Source: JBBQXY01 sp038209195
GTDB lineage: Bacteria > Chloroflexota > Ktedonobacteria > Ktedonobacterales > Ktedonobacteraceae
Assembly (NCBI GenBank): GCA_038209195.1
Contig: JBBQXY010000003.1
Span: forward strand, 22,105 to 86,104
Direction of reading: 5' to 3'
Length of the DNA: 64,000 bases
A program made the position numbers and the translations under genes. The notes under the pieces are model-generated. The model searched no databases, was not told the origin of the DNA, and worked only from the letters and a program-made list of their open reading frames with translations. Below, one piece after another: positions 45,073-53,108 of this stretch (position 1 is its first letter; the number at the start of each line of letters is the position of its first letter).

Positions 45073-45495
45073 TTACACCCCAACACTCAGGCGATCAGCC
45101 TGAATATTGTCCTGCACAAATTTGATGATCTCACCCGTGGGTGTGCCTGGACCGAAGCAACCTTTGATGCCCATTGCCTTAATCGCGGGAATGTCCTCAT
45201 CTGGCAGAATGCCGCCCGCCGCCACCAGTATATCCGTCACATTATCCCGCTTGAGCAGTTCCATCACCTTTGGAAAGATTGCCATATGCGCGCCAGAGAG
45301 AATACTCATTAAAATAGCATCCACATCCTCCTGAATGGCCGCCTCGACGATCATTTCGGGCGTCTGGCGAATACCAGTATAGATAACTTCCATGCCAGCA
45401 TCACGCAGCGCACGAGCGATCACCTTCGCACCGCGATCATGCCCATCTAAACCCGGCTTAGCAACTAATACACGGATTGGGCGAGTATCAGCCAT
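45073..45495 (-). CDS. B12-binding subunit of methylmalonyl-CoA mutase
   Basis: A 140-aa stand-alone cobalamin-binding domain. DGHDRG holds His19, the lower ligand of the cobalt; ILSGAHM and AAGGILPDEDI are the other conserved turns. It moves the carbon skeleton between methylmalonyl-CoA and succinyl-CoA together with a separate catalytic subunit. The ATG at 45495 follows AAAGGAG; an in-frame start 39 bp earlier has no site. Paired with meaB. Confidence 0.92.
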   Translation of the reverse strand: MADTRPIRVLVAKPGLDGHDRGAKVIARALRDAGMEVIYTGIRQTPEMIVEAAIQEDVDAILMSILSGAHMAIFPKVMELLKRDNVTDILVAAGGILPDEDIPAIKAMGIKGCFGPGTPTGEIIKFVQDNIQADRLSVGV

Positions 45496-45570
45496 AGGAG
45501 ACTCCTTTGTCAAAAACATAGAGACCTTGGGCATCCCCTTGCGGGTGCCCTGACCTACAATAATCTCAGC

Positions 45571-47223
45571 TTATTTTTGTAGCATTTCTTCATACAGCGC
45601 ACGAATAGCACGCTCCTGTTCCTGGTATAATCTATCCTGTTGTAATTCTACAACGGTGGAAGTCGCGCTGCAAGCAAGCATTAACTGCTTCGCACGCTCG
45701 CTGATTGGCCCTTTCTGCCTTGCCGTGCAATGTGGGATGGGAAGAGAGGCTAACACATGCTGCTCAATTTGTGGCTGCACCCATTTATAGGCCGTGTAGA
45801 GTGTATACACATACTCTTGTAACAAGTGCGAATTGAGCAATGCCAGCAAGAAATACAGCTCATTTTCATCAACCTCTGCTGTACGTGCAAACAGCATGTA
45901 GAGCGTTTGCAACACCACATGTCCCTGTAGATCAAGAGCTGCCTGCAACCGCGCGGTACTTTTTACTACCAGCAATTTGGGGGCGAGATAGCGGTCGAGC
46001 AGTTTTTGTAGCACGTGTTGCGCTATCCAGCATGGTGGTGGCGTAGTCAGACTATAGCTTTGCACATCGACACCGCCACGCAAAACAGGATACCATTGTT
46101 GCTCATCGCAAGGCCGTTGCGTCTGCAATAACGGGCTTTCCTTGCCTAATTCCTCGCCGCGACGAATAGTCACCAATTCCCCAAGCGGGACAAAATGAGC
46201 AGTGGAACGTGCCTCTTCAGTCGTCCAACACTGCTGTAAACCGTTCAGCAGTGTATCCTGATGTGTTGTAAGCAAATAGCGCAATTCCGCCCCAGGTTGC
46301 TGTTCAAACAAATACTGAGGCACGTCGTGCGGTAATGTTGGCGTGGAGAGGGATACCGCCCATTTTTCGCGCACCCAGGCCACCTGATGATGGCGCGCTG
46401 GAGCATGTTTTTGCGCGATGACCACCACAGCTCCAACATGTGCGGCAAAGACGCCTGAGAGGTGCCACAGATGATGAAGCGTTGTTTGCGCCAACAAGCG
46501 TTGTCGCTCTCGTGTAGCATTCGCACGCACCAATACAGGGTCGGGCAATACCAGTGCCAGCCAACCATTTGGCCGCACCACACGTACAGCTAAGTCCAGA
46601 AACAGCAAATAGCTATCAGCTTGCCCGCGTCCCTGCGTCGAACGATAGCCGCTTAAATCAGTATTTTTCGCAGCCAGATAGGGTGGATTCGCCAGAAATA
46701 GATCGACACCATCCTCCGCATTTTCCCCCCATTGCAACGCCAGCCCATCGGCTTGATGTATCTGAAAGTGGGCAGCCGTATGTTCTCTCGTGCGATCCAC
46801 AGCCTCGGCATCCCCCTCCCCAACAGCGCCAGAAAGCGGCAATCTTGCCTGTGTCAGCAGTTCATGCAACTGCATCTCCGCCAGAAAACAAGCCACTGGG
46901 TCGGGATCAAGCCCCCACAGCATGCCTTGCACCGATAACGCAATAGCGGTAGGCGAGAGGGAAAGGCGTTCACCAGAGGCAATCAGGCGACGAGCGGCAC
47001 TTACAAGAAAATTTCCACTGCCACAGGCGGGGTCAAACACGCGTAGCATCTGCAAATCATGCTCGGGCGTATAGACACAGGCATCCAGAATACGTTCAAC
47101 CAGTTGAGGAGGAGTGGAAAAATGACCACGCAGCTTGCGCTCTCGCACTGATAGGCTGGCCTCGTACCAACCCAACGCGTTATTCACTTCCATGCACGGG
47201 TGAAGGCCCATCCTTTTTCGCAT
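45571..47223 (-). CDS. N6-adenine DNA methyltransferase (Eco57I/TaqI type), orphan
   Basis: A 550-aa class I methyltransferase. Motif I is VFDPACGSGNFL, motif IV NPPY, and a target-recognition part follows in the C-terminal 250 residues (LGELVTIRRGEELGKES, then PILRG-like YPVLRGG). No nuclease domain or neighbouring restriction gene is present, so it is probably a solitary methylase or part of an incomplete system. The 5' end overlaps the RNase III gene. ATG starts at 47223 and 47193 are both possible; neither has a clear ribosome site. Confidence 0.85.
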   Translation of the reverse strand: MRKRMGLHPCMEVNNALGWYEASLSVRERKLRGHFSTPPQLVERILDACVYTPEHDLQMLRVFDPACGSGNFLVSAARRLIASGERLSLSPTAIALSVQGMLWGLDPDPVACFLAEMQLHELLTQARLPLSGAVGEGDAEAVDRTREHTAAHFQIHQADGLALQWGENAEDGVDLFLANPPYLAAKNTDLSGYRSTQGRGQADSYLLFLDLAVRVVRPNGWLALVLPDPVLVRANATRERQRLLAQTTLHHLWHLSGVFAAHVGAVVVIAQKHAPARHHQVAWVREKWAVSLSTPTLPHDVPQYLFEQQPGAELRYLLTTHQDTLLNGLQQCWTTEEARSTAHFVPLGELVTIRRGEELGKESPLLQTQRPCDEQQWYPVLRGGVDVQSYSLTTPPPCWIAQHVLQKLLDRYLAPKLLVVKSTARLQAALDLQGHVVLQTLYMLFARTAEVDENELYFLLALLNSHLLQEYVYTLYTAYKWVQPQIEQHVLASLPIPHCTARQKGPISERAKQLMLACSATSTVVELQQDRLYQEQERAIRALYEEMLQK

Positions 47224-47923
47224 TATACAGCAACTCTAAGGCCTCTCGTGCCGCCAGACGACCCGCCTCCTTAATACTTGAGGCTCTACCCATACCTAAG
47301 AGGGTATCATGCTCGAACACCCCCACCAGGAAAACACGATCATTGTTGCGCCCACTCTGATCTAACACCCGATAACGCGGCAGGCTACCCGAGCGCTGTA
47401 ATACAATCTTTTGCAGTCGCCCCTTGGGATTATTGTCCAGCGTTTGTTCGCTAATTAACGCCACCACAGGTAAAATCGTACGCTCCACAAACGCTCGTGC
47501 GCTTTCTGGTCCCTGGTCGATATGGATAGCACCCACAATAGCCTCTAGCACATCGGCGCACAGTGAATCGCGGGAACGATCATTGAACGTACGTAAATTG
47601 GCAATATCAACACAGATGAAGGGGAACAGACCAAGCTCCTGCCCAATTCTGGCGAAGACACGACGACTCACGGCCTCAGACTTGAGAGCAGTCATCTCTC
47701 CCTCTGAAGCTTCGGGAAATGTACGATAAATATGCTCTACTACATGCGCACCAATGATCGCATCGCCCAGAAATTCGAGTGTATCATAGGAGTCGCGCAC
47801 GGCAGTTTCTGGGCAGCACGAGTGATGCGTGACCGCACGTAGCAACAACTCGCGATCATGAAATGTTACCTGTAGCAGCTTTTCTAATGCATCAATCTTT
47901 TCCGTTGGGTCCGTTTCTTCCAT
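47180..47923 (-). CDS. rnc: Ribonuclease III
   Basis: A 247-aa RNase III, which cuts double-stranded RNA in rRNA and mRNA processing. Signature DTLEFLGDAIIG has Glu50 and Asp54; the second acidic pair is in ADVLEAIVGAIHIDQG (Asp124, Glu127). The double-stranded RNA-binding domain covers about 170-240 (NPKGRLQKIVLQ, then IKEAGRLAAREALELL). Its 3' end overlaps the methylase gene by 14-44 bp, so both are in one transcript. Confidence 0.93.
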   Translation of the reverse strand: MEETDPTEKIDALEKLLQVTFHDRELLLRAVTHHSCCPETAVRDSYDTLEFLGDAIIGAHVVEHIYRTFPEASEGEMTALKSEAVSRRVFARIGQELGLFPFICVDIANLRTFNDRSRDSLCADVLEAIVGAIHIDQGPESARAFVERTILPVVALISEQTLDNNPKGRLQKIVLQRSGSLPRYRVLDQSGRNNDRVFLVGVFEHDTLLGMGRASSIKEAGRLAAREALELLYNAKKDGPSPVHGSE

Positions 47924-47932
47924 ATGTTCTTT

Positions 47933-47938
47933 ATTATA
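47933..47938 (-). promoter_or_regulatory. Extended -10 element just upstream of rnc
   Basis: TGCTATAAT on the minus strand with only 9 nt between TATAAT and the ATG. Transcription would begin 2-4 nt before the start codon, suggesting a leaderless mRNA. No ribosome site is seen. Confidence 0.4.
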
Positions 47939-48051
47939 GCATGAAGATTAGTCTCTATGGCGACGCAAAAACATCGATTTCAGCCTCTACTCACAGATGT
48001 GATAATATAGGCCATCTATAGTTTACATAGCCTTTGAAGGAGATATCCATT

Positions 48052-48153
48052 ATGCAAGAGGCTACGGTATCTCAGCTTATTCCTTACCGTCGAGCGTTTC
48101 CGGCCAGAGGACAAGGGTCAGGTATAGCATCACCTGCACCCATTTTCTTTTAG
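48052..48153 (+). CDS. Candidate 33-aa small peptide
   Basis: An ATG preceded at good spacing by AAGGAGAT, a perfect ribosome site. The product starts MQEATVSQLIPYRR and is rich in Arg, Pro and Ala. A candidate promoter lies about 45 bp upstream. It matches no family I know; it could be a leader peptide of the following operon or chance. Confidence 0.35.
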   Translation: MQEATVSQLIPYRRAFPARGQGSGIASPAPIFF

Positions 48154-48283
48154 CATACACGAGCTCACTACGTTATAATAGCAATTAGGGATAATGTAAA
48201 CAGTATGCAGCAACTGCGTCTAACCAAAAAGCGTATATATTGACAGAAAACATGCGCATCACAGATACGAATTGGATAACTAC

Positions 48284-50299
48284 ATGAGACTTTTTTTTCG
48301 TATGAGCATTGCCCAGCGTGTCATAACAATAGCATGCTTGTTGGCCATGGCTCTCCTTTTTTTATTTCCGATGACAAGCGAGGCCCACGCCATCTTGCTA
48401 CGCTCCGATCCCAGTGCCGATGCCGTGCTCTCGACGGCCCCCACACAGGTACGCATGTGGTTTAGCGAAGACCTAAACCCGACCTATAGCACCGCAGTGG
48501 TAGTCGACACCTCCAACAAGCGCGTCGATCTTAAAAATGCACAGATTGCAGTCGCTGATAAGCGTGAAATGGATGTAAGCTTGCAGCCGAACCTGCCATC
48601 AGCTGCCTATGTGGTGTTATGGCGCACCCAATCCGCTGATGATGGCCACATTTTGCGCGGCTCGTTCATCTTCAAGGTGGAAACCGTAGATGGCATCATA
48701 CCCACCTTTAATGGCTCATTGCCGGGACAGGATGCCCTCGGTGGCTCAACCTCAAATAGCCTTGCCACAGGCCAGCTTGATGGCTCAACCGGCCTTCTTC
48801 TGCTCATGGTCACACTTGCTGACCTGGGGGTTGTCTTCTGGTTTGGCGCACAACTCTGGCATACCTTCGTACTACAAATGGTCGATGAGCAGGAGGACGT
48901 GCAACACACCATTTACCAACGGACCGAACGCCGCTTTGAACGCCGCTTCGCCCTTCCCGCCCTGTTCCTGATGCTGATCGCCAATATCGGCGTTCTAGTC
49001 GGGCAGGCACTCTCGCTCACAGGTGGACAACTAGGCCAGGCACTTTCCCCTGCCCTGCTCACAGGTTTAGTCACCACCGGCCAATTTGGCACCTTCTGGA
49101 TTATGCGCGAAGTAGTGCTGCTGCTGGCAATTGCGCTAGCACTCTATACATTCCTAGCAAAACGCAACATCCCTTGGCTGGATGGCCTCATTCCCTGGCT
49201 CAATCTTCTGCTCGGCCTCGCGCTCTTGCTTGCCATGACCTTATCTGGTCATGCAGCGGCGGCTGATAGCAATATCGTGATCTATTCCGTCCTGGTTGAC
49301 TGGCTGCATCTGCTAGCGGCTTCACTCTGGATTGGCGGAATGATGTACCTGGCTACCAGCTACTTACCAATCCTTAAAAATATGCCGCTCATGGAACAGA
49401 CAAAGTCACTCTTGGCAACGTTACCGCGCTACTCGCCGTTGGCAATAGCGGGCGTTCTCATCATGTCGATCAGTGGGCCATTTAACGCGACCGTCCATTT
49501 TCTCTCGTGGCAACAACTACTTTCGACAGCCTACGGACGCACCCTGGATATCAAAGTATTGCTTGTAGGCGCAATTCTGCTCACCAGTGCCTTCCATGTC
49601 GGCCTTTTGCGTCCACGCCTAGCCAAAAGCTATCAGCAATATACTGCACAGATAAACGTAGACGAAACATCCAAGGCACCTCTTACAGCGAGTGCGAGCA
49701 AACGTGAGCAAAAAGAAGGCCGTGGCTCACGGGGCGTCTTCAGTGCGGTAGCGCAACTCGTGAAGGTGCCCGAAGGACCTGTAGAGCAGGATACGCAACA
49801 GTTAGCAACGACGATTGACCAGCAGACCCGCAAACTCACACGCATACTCAATTATGAGCCAGTATTAGGGGTAGCGGTCCTGCTCTGCACGGGCTTGTTG
49901 ACCATTTTCGCCGGGACATTACAGCCAATCAGCAAACCAGCGGCTGCACCGCCTACAATTAAACCCTATATCACGACCATCACGACCACCGACAAAAAAT
50001 TCACACTTAACGTCAAGGTTTCGCCGGACCGCTTCGGTCCCAACGTTTTTACTGTGACAGTAATGGATAGCAAAGGCCAACCAGTGCCAGCAGGTCAAGT
50101 AGGCGTCTCGCTCTACACCACCATGCTCGATATGGACATGGGGACCAGCCCTGGCCTCAATCTGCAACCAGACGGGAAGGGACATTTCACCGGCACAGGT
50201 GATCTTGAGATGCCCGGTAACTGGGCACTGCGTGTTCAACTACGCACGCTGGACAACACGCTACACGAAGCCAATTTTCATTTCTACGCACCATCCTGA
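48284..50299 (+). CDS. CopC-CopD-YtkA fusion, copper resistance membrane protein
   Basis: A 671-aa three-part protein. A signal peptide ends in TSEA, leaving a mature N-terminus beginning HAILLRSDP, the copper-ligand His of CopC. The CopC beta-domain (about 40-140) is followed by eight or so membrane segments of the CopD type (LHLLAASLWIGGMMYL) and, after a last membrane segment near 530-550, a C-terminal YtkA/FixH-like beta-domain with PVPAGQVGVSLYTTMLDMDM. It handles copper at the outer face of the membrane. ATG 48284 is used; a TTG 12 bp earlier and an ATG 18 bp later are alternatives. It heads an operon with two propeller proteins. Confidence 0.88.
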   Translation: MRLFFRMSIAQRVITIACLLAMALLFLFPMTSEAHAILLRSDPSADAVLSTAPTQVRMWFSEDLNPTYSTAVVVDTSNKRVDLKNAQIAVADKREMDVSLQPNLPSAAYVVLWRTQSADDGHILRGSFIFKVETVDGIIPTFNGSLPGQDALGGSTSNSLATGQLDGSTGLLLLMVTLADLGVVFWFGAQLWHTFVLQMVDEQEDVQHTIYQRTERRFERRFALPALFLMLIANIGVLVGQALSLTGGQLGQALSPALLTGLVTTGQFGTFWIMREVVLLLAIALALYTFLAKRNIPWLDGLIPWLNLLLGLALLLAMTLSGHAAAADSNIVIYSVLVDWLHLLAASLWIGGMMYLATSYLPILKNMPLMEQTKSLLATLPRYSPLAIAGVLIMSISGPFNATVHFLSWQQLLSTAYGRTLDIKVLLVGAILLTSAFHVGLLRPRLAKSYQQYTAQINVDETSKAPLTASASKREQKEGRGSRGVFSAVAQLVKVPEGPVEQDTQQLATTIDQQTRKLTRILNYEPVLGVAVLLCTGLLTIFAGTLQPISKPAAAPPTIKPYITTITTTDKKFTLNVKVSPDRFGPNVFTVTVMDSKGQPVPAGQVGVSLYTTMLDMDMGTSPGLNLQPDGKGHFTGTGDLEMPGNWALRVQLRTLDNTLHEANFHFYAPS

Positions 50300-50359
50300 T
50301 AGTCACAACACAGCCCTGTATAGGGAGATTATCACTCATCACACATAGGTTGAATAAAA

Positions 50360-51442
50360 ATGATAAAACAGAAACAAATACCATGGCCACTACTGCTTAC
50401 ACTACTTGCGCTGCTCCTCTGGCTCAGTGCATGTGGCAGTAGCAGTACTGACACCTCAAATCAGACGGCAACACCCACGGCGGCTCCTGTCAATGGCTTT
50501 GGAGCCGCCTCGAATCATGTTCATTCGATCCTGGCATTGCCAAATCATGTATTAGTGTTGGCGACACACTACGGCGTGTATTACTCTAATACAAGCGGCT
50601 CAACATGGCAGCAGACCTCTGGTGGACCTGGACAGTTGATGCAAGGCTTGATGGATTACACGCTCGTCGCCAGTTCCCTCAATACACAACGCCTGTTCGT
50701 ACTTACGCAACCCTCGCTGAATCCGCATACAGGCATTGTGGGGCTCTACACCAGTGCCGACCAGGGACGCACCTGGAAATTATCTACGCCAGCGTCCAGC
50801 GTCAGCACTGGTTACATCTTCACAGAAGAGGCAGGCAATAGCAGCCCCGATCAGGTGTACATCTATTTGCGTGAGCAGGGAGCCAACGGCCTCAAGGTGA
50901 GCATGGACGATGGACAACATTTCGCCAGCACGTCAGCGTTGCCCTTCGGCAGCATCTCACGCATCATGGCCGTTCCTAGTGAACCGGGCCATGTTCTCAT
51001 TGCCAGTAGCGACGGCATGGCCAGCAGCAGCGATGGCGGCAAGCACTGGCAGATCATGAAGGGCATCACCGGCGGCATCTTTGAATTCGCCACCGCTGGC
51101 CCGCACAGTCCCATCTATGCATCAGGTGACGAAGGCATCTACGCATCCAAAGATGACGGCAAGAGCTTCACACTCGTTAATAACGGTGCCTCCTATGGCT
51201 CGTTGACGGTCTCACAGGCACAAACCCAGATCATCTATGGCAGAACAGGCACGACGGTCTATCGTAGTTCGGATGGCGGCAAGAGCTGGAGTCCGCTTCC
51301 ACACATCGCAGGCAATCTGGCATATTTGGCCGCAGATCCAGCAAACGCCACCCAGGTCTACCTTGCGCTCTCCTATCCCACCGCCGTCTATAGCTTCGGA
51401 CAGAGCGGCACCACCTGGTCATCACTGACACCAAAGGCATAA
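50360..51442 (+). CDS. Lipoprotein with BNR/sortilin-type beta-propeller repeats
   Basis: A 360-aa exported lipoprotein. The signal sequence ends in a lipobox LSAC (Cys about 25), followed by a Ser/Thr-rich tether. At least five Asp-box motifs (SADQGRTW, SMDDGQHF, SSDGGKHW, SKDDGKSF, SSDGGKSW) recur every 40-70 residues, typical of photosystem-stability/BNR propellers. It lies 60 bp after the CopC-CopD gene and 21 bp before the YVTN gene. Its ligand is unknown. Confidence 0.85.
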   Translation: MIKQKQIPWPLLLTLLALLLWLSACGSSSTDTSNQTATPTAAPVNGFGAASNHVHSILALPNHVLVLATHYGVYYSNTSGSTWQQTSGGPGQLMQGLMDYTLVASSLNTQRLFVLTQPSLNPHTGIVGLYTSADQGRTWKLSTPASSVSTGYIFTEEAGNSSPDQVYIYLREQGANGLKVSMDDGQHFASTSALPFGSISRIMAVPSEPGHVLIASSDGMASSSDGGKHWQIMKGITGGIFEFATAGPHSPIYASGDEGIYASKDDGKSFTLVNNGASYGSLTVSQAQTQIIYGRTGTTVYRSSDGGKSWSPLPHIAGNLAYLAADPANATQVYLALSYPTAVYSFGQSGTTWSSLTPKA

Positions 51443-51463
51443 GGGAAAGGAGAAGCTTACATA

Positions 51464-52708
51464 ATGCTATTTGACCACAATTCCGTAGGGACCAGATTTA
51501 TCGCGTCCCCACGGCGCAATTCATTGCGCGAAATTCATAAAATACCCACGCTACATCTTCTGAGGGACGCGATAAATCTGGTCCCTACGCTGATCTTTAC
51601 GATGCTATGCAGTACCCTACTGAGCATCATCTTCATGCCAACCGCCCATGCCGATGGCGGCGCGCCCAATCTGGCCTACGTGTCAGGGTCGGCTCAGGGC
51701 GTCAGCGTCATCGATGTTGCACAGCAGAAGGTAACGCAGACCATTTCAGCCTCGGGCGACCCGCACATGGTCCTGCTCAGCACCGATGCGCGTTTCCTCT
51801 TCATCACCGAGCCACAACTGGGACACCTGCGCATCGTCGCCGCCAAAACTGGTGCCACCATCTGCACGGCGAACATTGGCGGTCAGCCCTCGCTGCTGGC
51901 AATCGACGCCACCGCAAATACACTCTATGTGGCCGGAAACGGAGCCGCCAGCGTGACAGCCCTTGATCCCACCAATTGCACTGTCAAGCACGTATTTCAA
52001 ACCACGGGCAACGTCTACGGTCTGGCGGTGGCTACCGTAGCCTCAAGCATCGGTGGTAGCACAGGCGACCAGCTCTGGGTGGCCGATGACCAGTTACAGG
52101 TCTTTGATACCGCCAAACTCCAGCAGATTAGTAGCTTGGCCATCACTGGCGAACCACACTATGTGGCTATTCCAGCTGGTGCCACCGTCTACGTAACTAC
52201 GCGTACAGGCAGTGTGATGGCAATAGACCTCAGCACCCACAAAGTGATACCGCTCATCACAGGTGGCAGCTATGGCCCGATGGATTATGATGCCACTACA
52301 GGAGAGGTATACGTTCCCGACGCGAAAGACAACCAGTTAGTAGTGTTGGCTCCGGTCAACTCCGGTTTCAGCCCGCCACACGAGCCGAGCCGCATCCTGC
52401 ACCTAAAAGCCGCACCAGAGTCAATCGCCATCACCAGCGATGGCCAACTCGGCTTTGCCGCCCTGCAAAACGGTACAGTGGCGATGATCGACGTGCCGGG
52501 TCGTCAGGTTGTCAACAGCTTCTCCATCGGGGGCAATCCGCGTTTCGTCATCACGGGCCTCTATCCGCCCGTCCTCGGCACAACACCGCAGCAAGCGAAT
52601 ATCTACGGCACCGTTCTCAACATCGCCGCCTACATCTTTGTCATCGCCCTCTTCATCGTGCCCATCATCCTCTTCAGACGCTACTCCAAAGCTGCCAACA
52701 AAAAATAA
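51464..52708 (+). CDS. YVTN-type beta-propeller membrane protein with repeat-derived N-terminus
   Basis: A 414-aa protein. Residues 60-350 form a YVTN/lactonase-like propeller (NLAYVSGSAQGVSVIDVAQQ; NTLYVAGNGAASVTALD; DNQLVVLAPVNSG). A C-terminal membrane anchor (LNIAAYIFVIALFIVPIILF) ends in Arg/Lys residues, so the propeller faces outside. The ATG has AAAGGAG upstream. Codons 8-42 lie in a 106-bp inverted-repeat element that has inserted between the start and the signal-peptide core (IFTMLCSTLLSIIF, cut after AHA). The frame stays open, giving an unusually long, polar N-region. Confidence 0.82.
   Translation: MLFDHNSVGTRFIASPRRNSLREIHKIPTLHLLRDAINLVPTLIFTMLCSTLLSIIFMPTAHADGGAPNLAYVSGSAQGVSVIDVAQQKVTQTISASGDPHMVLLSTDARFLFITEPQLGHLRIVAAKTGATICTANIGGQPSLLAIDATANTLYVAGNGAASVTALDPTNCTVKHVFQTTGNVYGLAVATVASSIGGSTGDQLWVADDQLQVFDTAKLQQISSLAITGEPHYVAIPAGATVYVTTRTGSVMAIDLSTHKVIPLITGGSYGPMDYDATTGEVYVPDAKDNQLVVLAPVNSGFSPPHEPSRILHLKAAPESIAITSDGQLGFAALQNGTVAMIDVPGRQVVNSFSIGGNPRFVITGLYPPVLGTTPQQANIYGTVLNIAAYIFVIALFIVPIILFRRYSKAANKK
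51484..51589. repeat. MITE-like hairpin element inside a coding sequence
   Basis: Perfect 26-bp terminal inverted repeats (CGTAGGGACCAGATTT and on) enclose about 54 bp that hold a second hairpin GCGCAAT/ATTGCGC. 106 bp in total and no transposase. It lies in the 5' end of the YVTN gene and is read through in frame. No clear target duplication is visible. Confidence 0.8.
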
Positions 52709-52743
52709 ATTGTGAGAGGATGAGCTTCTCTCACAATTTATTT
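52703..52743. terminator. Bidirectional terminator
   Basis: A perfect 16-bp stem with a 9-nt loop, starting AAATAAATTGTGAGAG. It carries A and T tracts on the two sides and ends both the CopC-CopD operon and the convergent antiporter operon. Confidence 0.85.
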
Positions 52744-52757
52744 CATATCGTTCTCCC

Positions 52758-53108
52758 TTAGTGTTCTCGTCGCTCTTTGAGAAACTGCTCAACCGCAGCA
52801 ACCACGGTTGAAGGTGCAGGAAGTCTTTCCGCTCGCTTTTTGTGAGCAAACCAGAACCACCAAACGAAGCCTTCTCGATGAGATGAGTCTTGCGTGCAAC
52901 CCCTCGGTCGTGAGTATTCTCCGCGAGGAGAGGGAGCGGTGCTGCATTGAGAGCAGACCAACGTATATCTCTGCCCTCCCGCCATCCCGGCAGGAGCAAG
53001 CAACGAGATGAGATGGCGTTCACAGATGGCGGCACCACATCGTTGACAGAGAGCACATGCAAAATTGGTCATGGTTGGTGATGCATTGAAGCAAAAGTAA
53101 CACTTCAT
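52758..53108 (-). CDS. DUF2180-type zinc-ribbon protein
   Basis: A 116-aa protein. MKCYFC starts a series of paired cysteines (CALCQRCG, then ICERHL, and VCSQC) typical of the small DUF2180 family, likely binding two zinc ions. Its start overlaps the antiporter stop by 4 bp (ATGA), so it is translationally coupled and shares the fluoride riboswitch. The C-terminal half is basic. The function of the family is unknown; the context suggests a link to fluoride or ion stress. Confidence 0.75.
   Translation of the reverse strand: MKCYFCFNASPTMTNFACALCQRCGAAICERHLISLLAPAGMAGGQRYTLVCSQCSTAPSPRGEYSRPRGCTQDSSHREGFVWWFWFAHKKRAERLPAPSTVVAAVEQFLKERREH

Larger units (their letters stand above)
47924..48283. 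other. 360-bp intergenic region
   Basis: Divergent region between rnc and the copC-copD gene. It contains the rnc -10 box, a TGTGATAAT extended -10 near 47998-48006, a small ORF with a strong ribosome site (48052-48153) and a second TATAAT at 48174-48179 that may drive the copper gene. No known RNA family was recognised. Confidence 0.55.

Noticed and set aside
44110..45495. Complete methylmalonyl-CoA mutase locus
   Set aside because: Only the chaperone and the B12-binding subunit are here; the catalytic subunit is absent.
42719..47223. Phage-defence island (BRO gene plus methylase)
   Set aside because: No nuclease, helicase, BREX pglZ/brxL or toxin gene accompanies them; housekeeping genes lie between.
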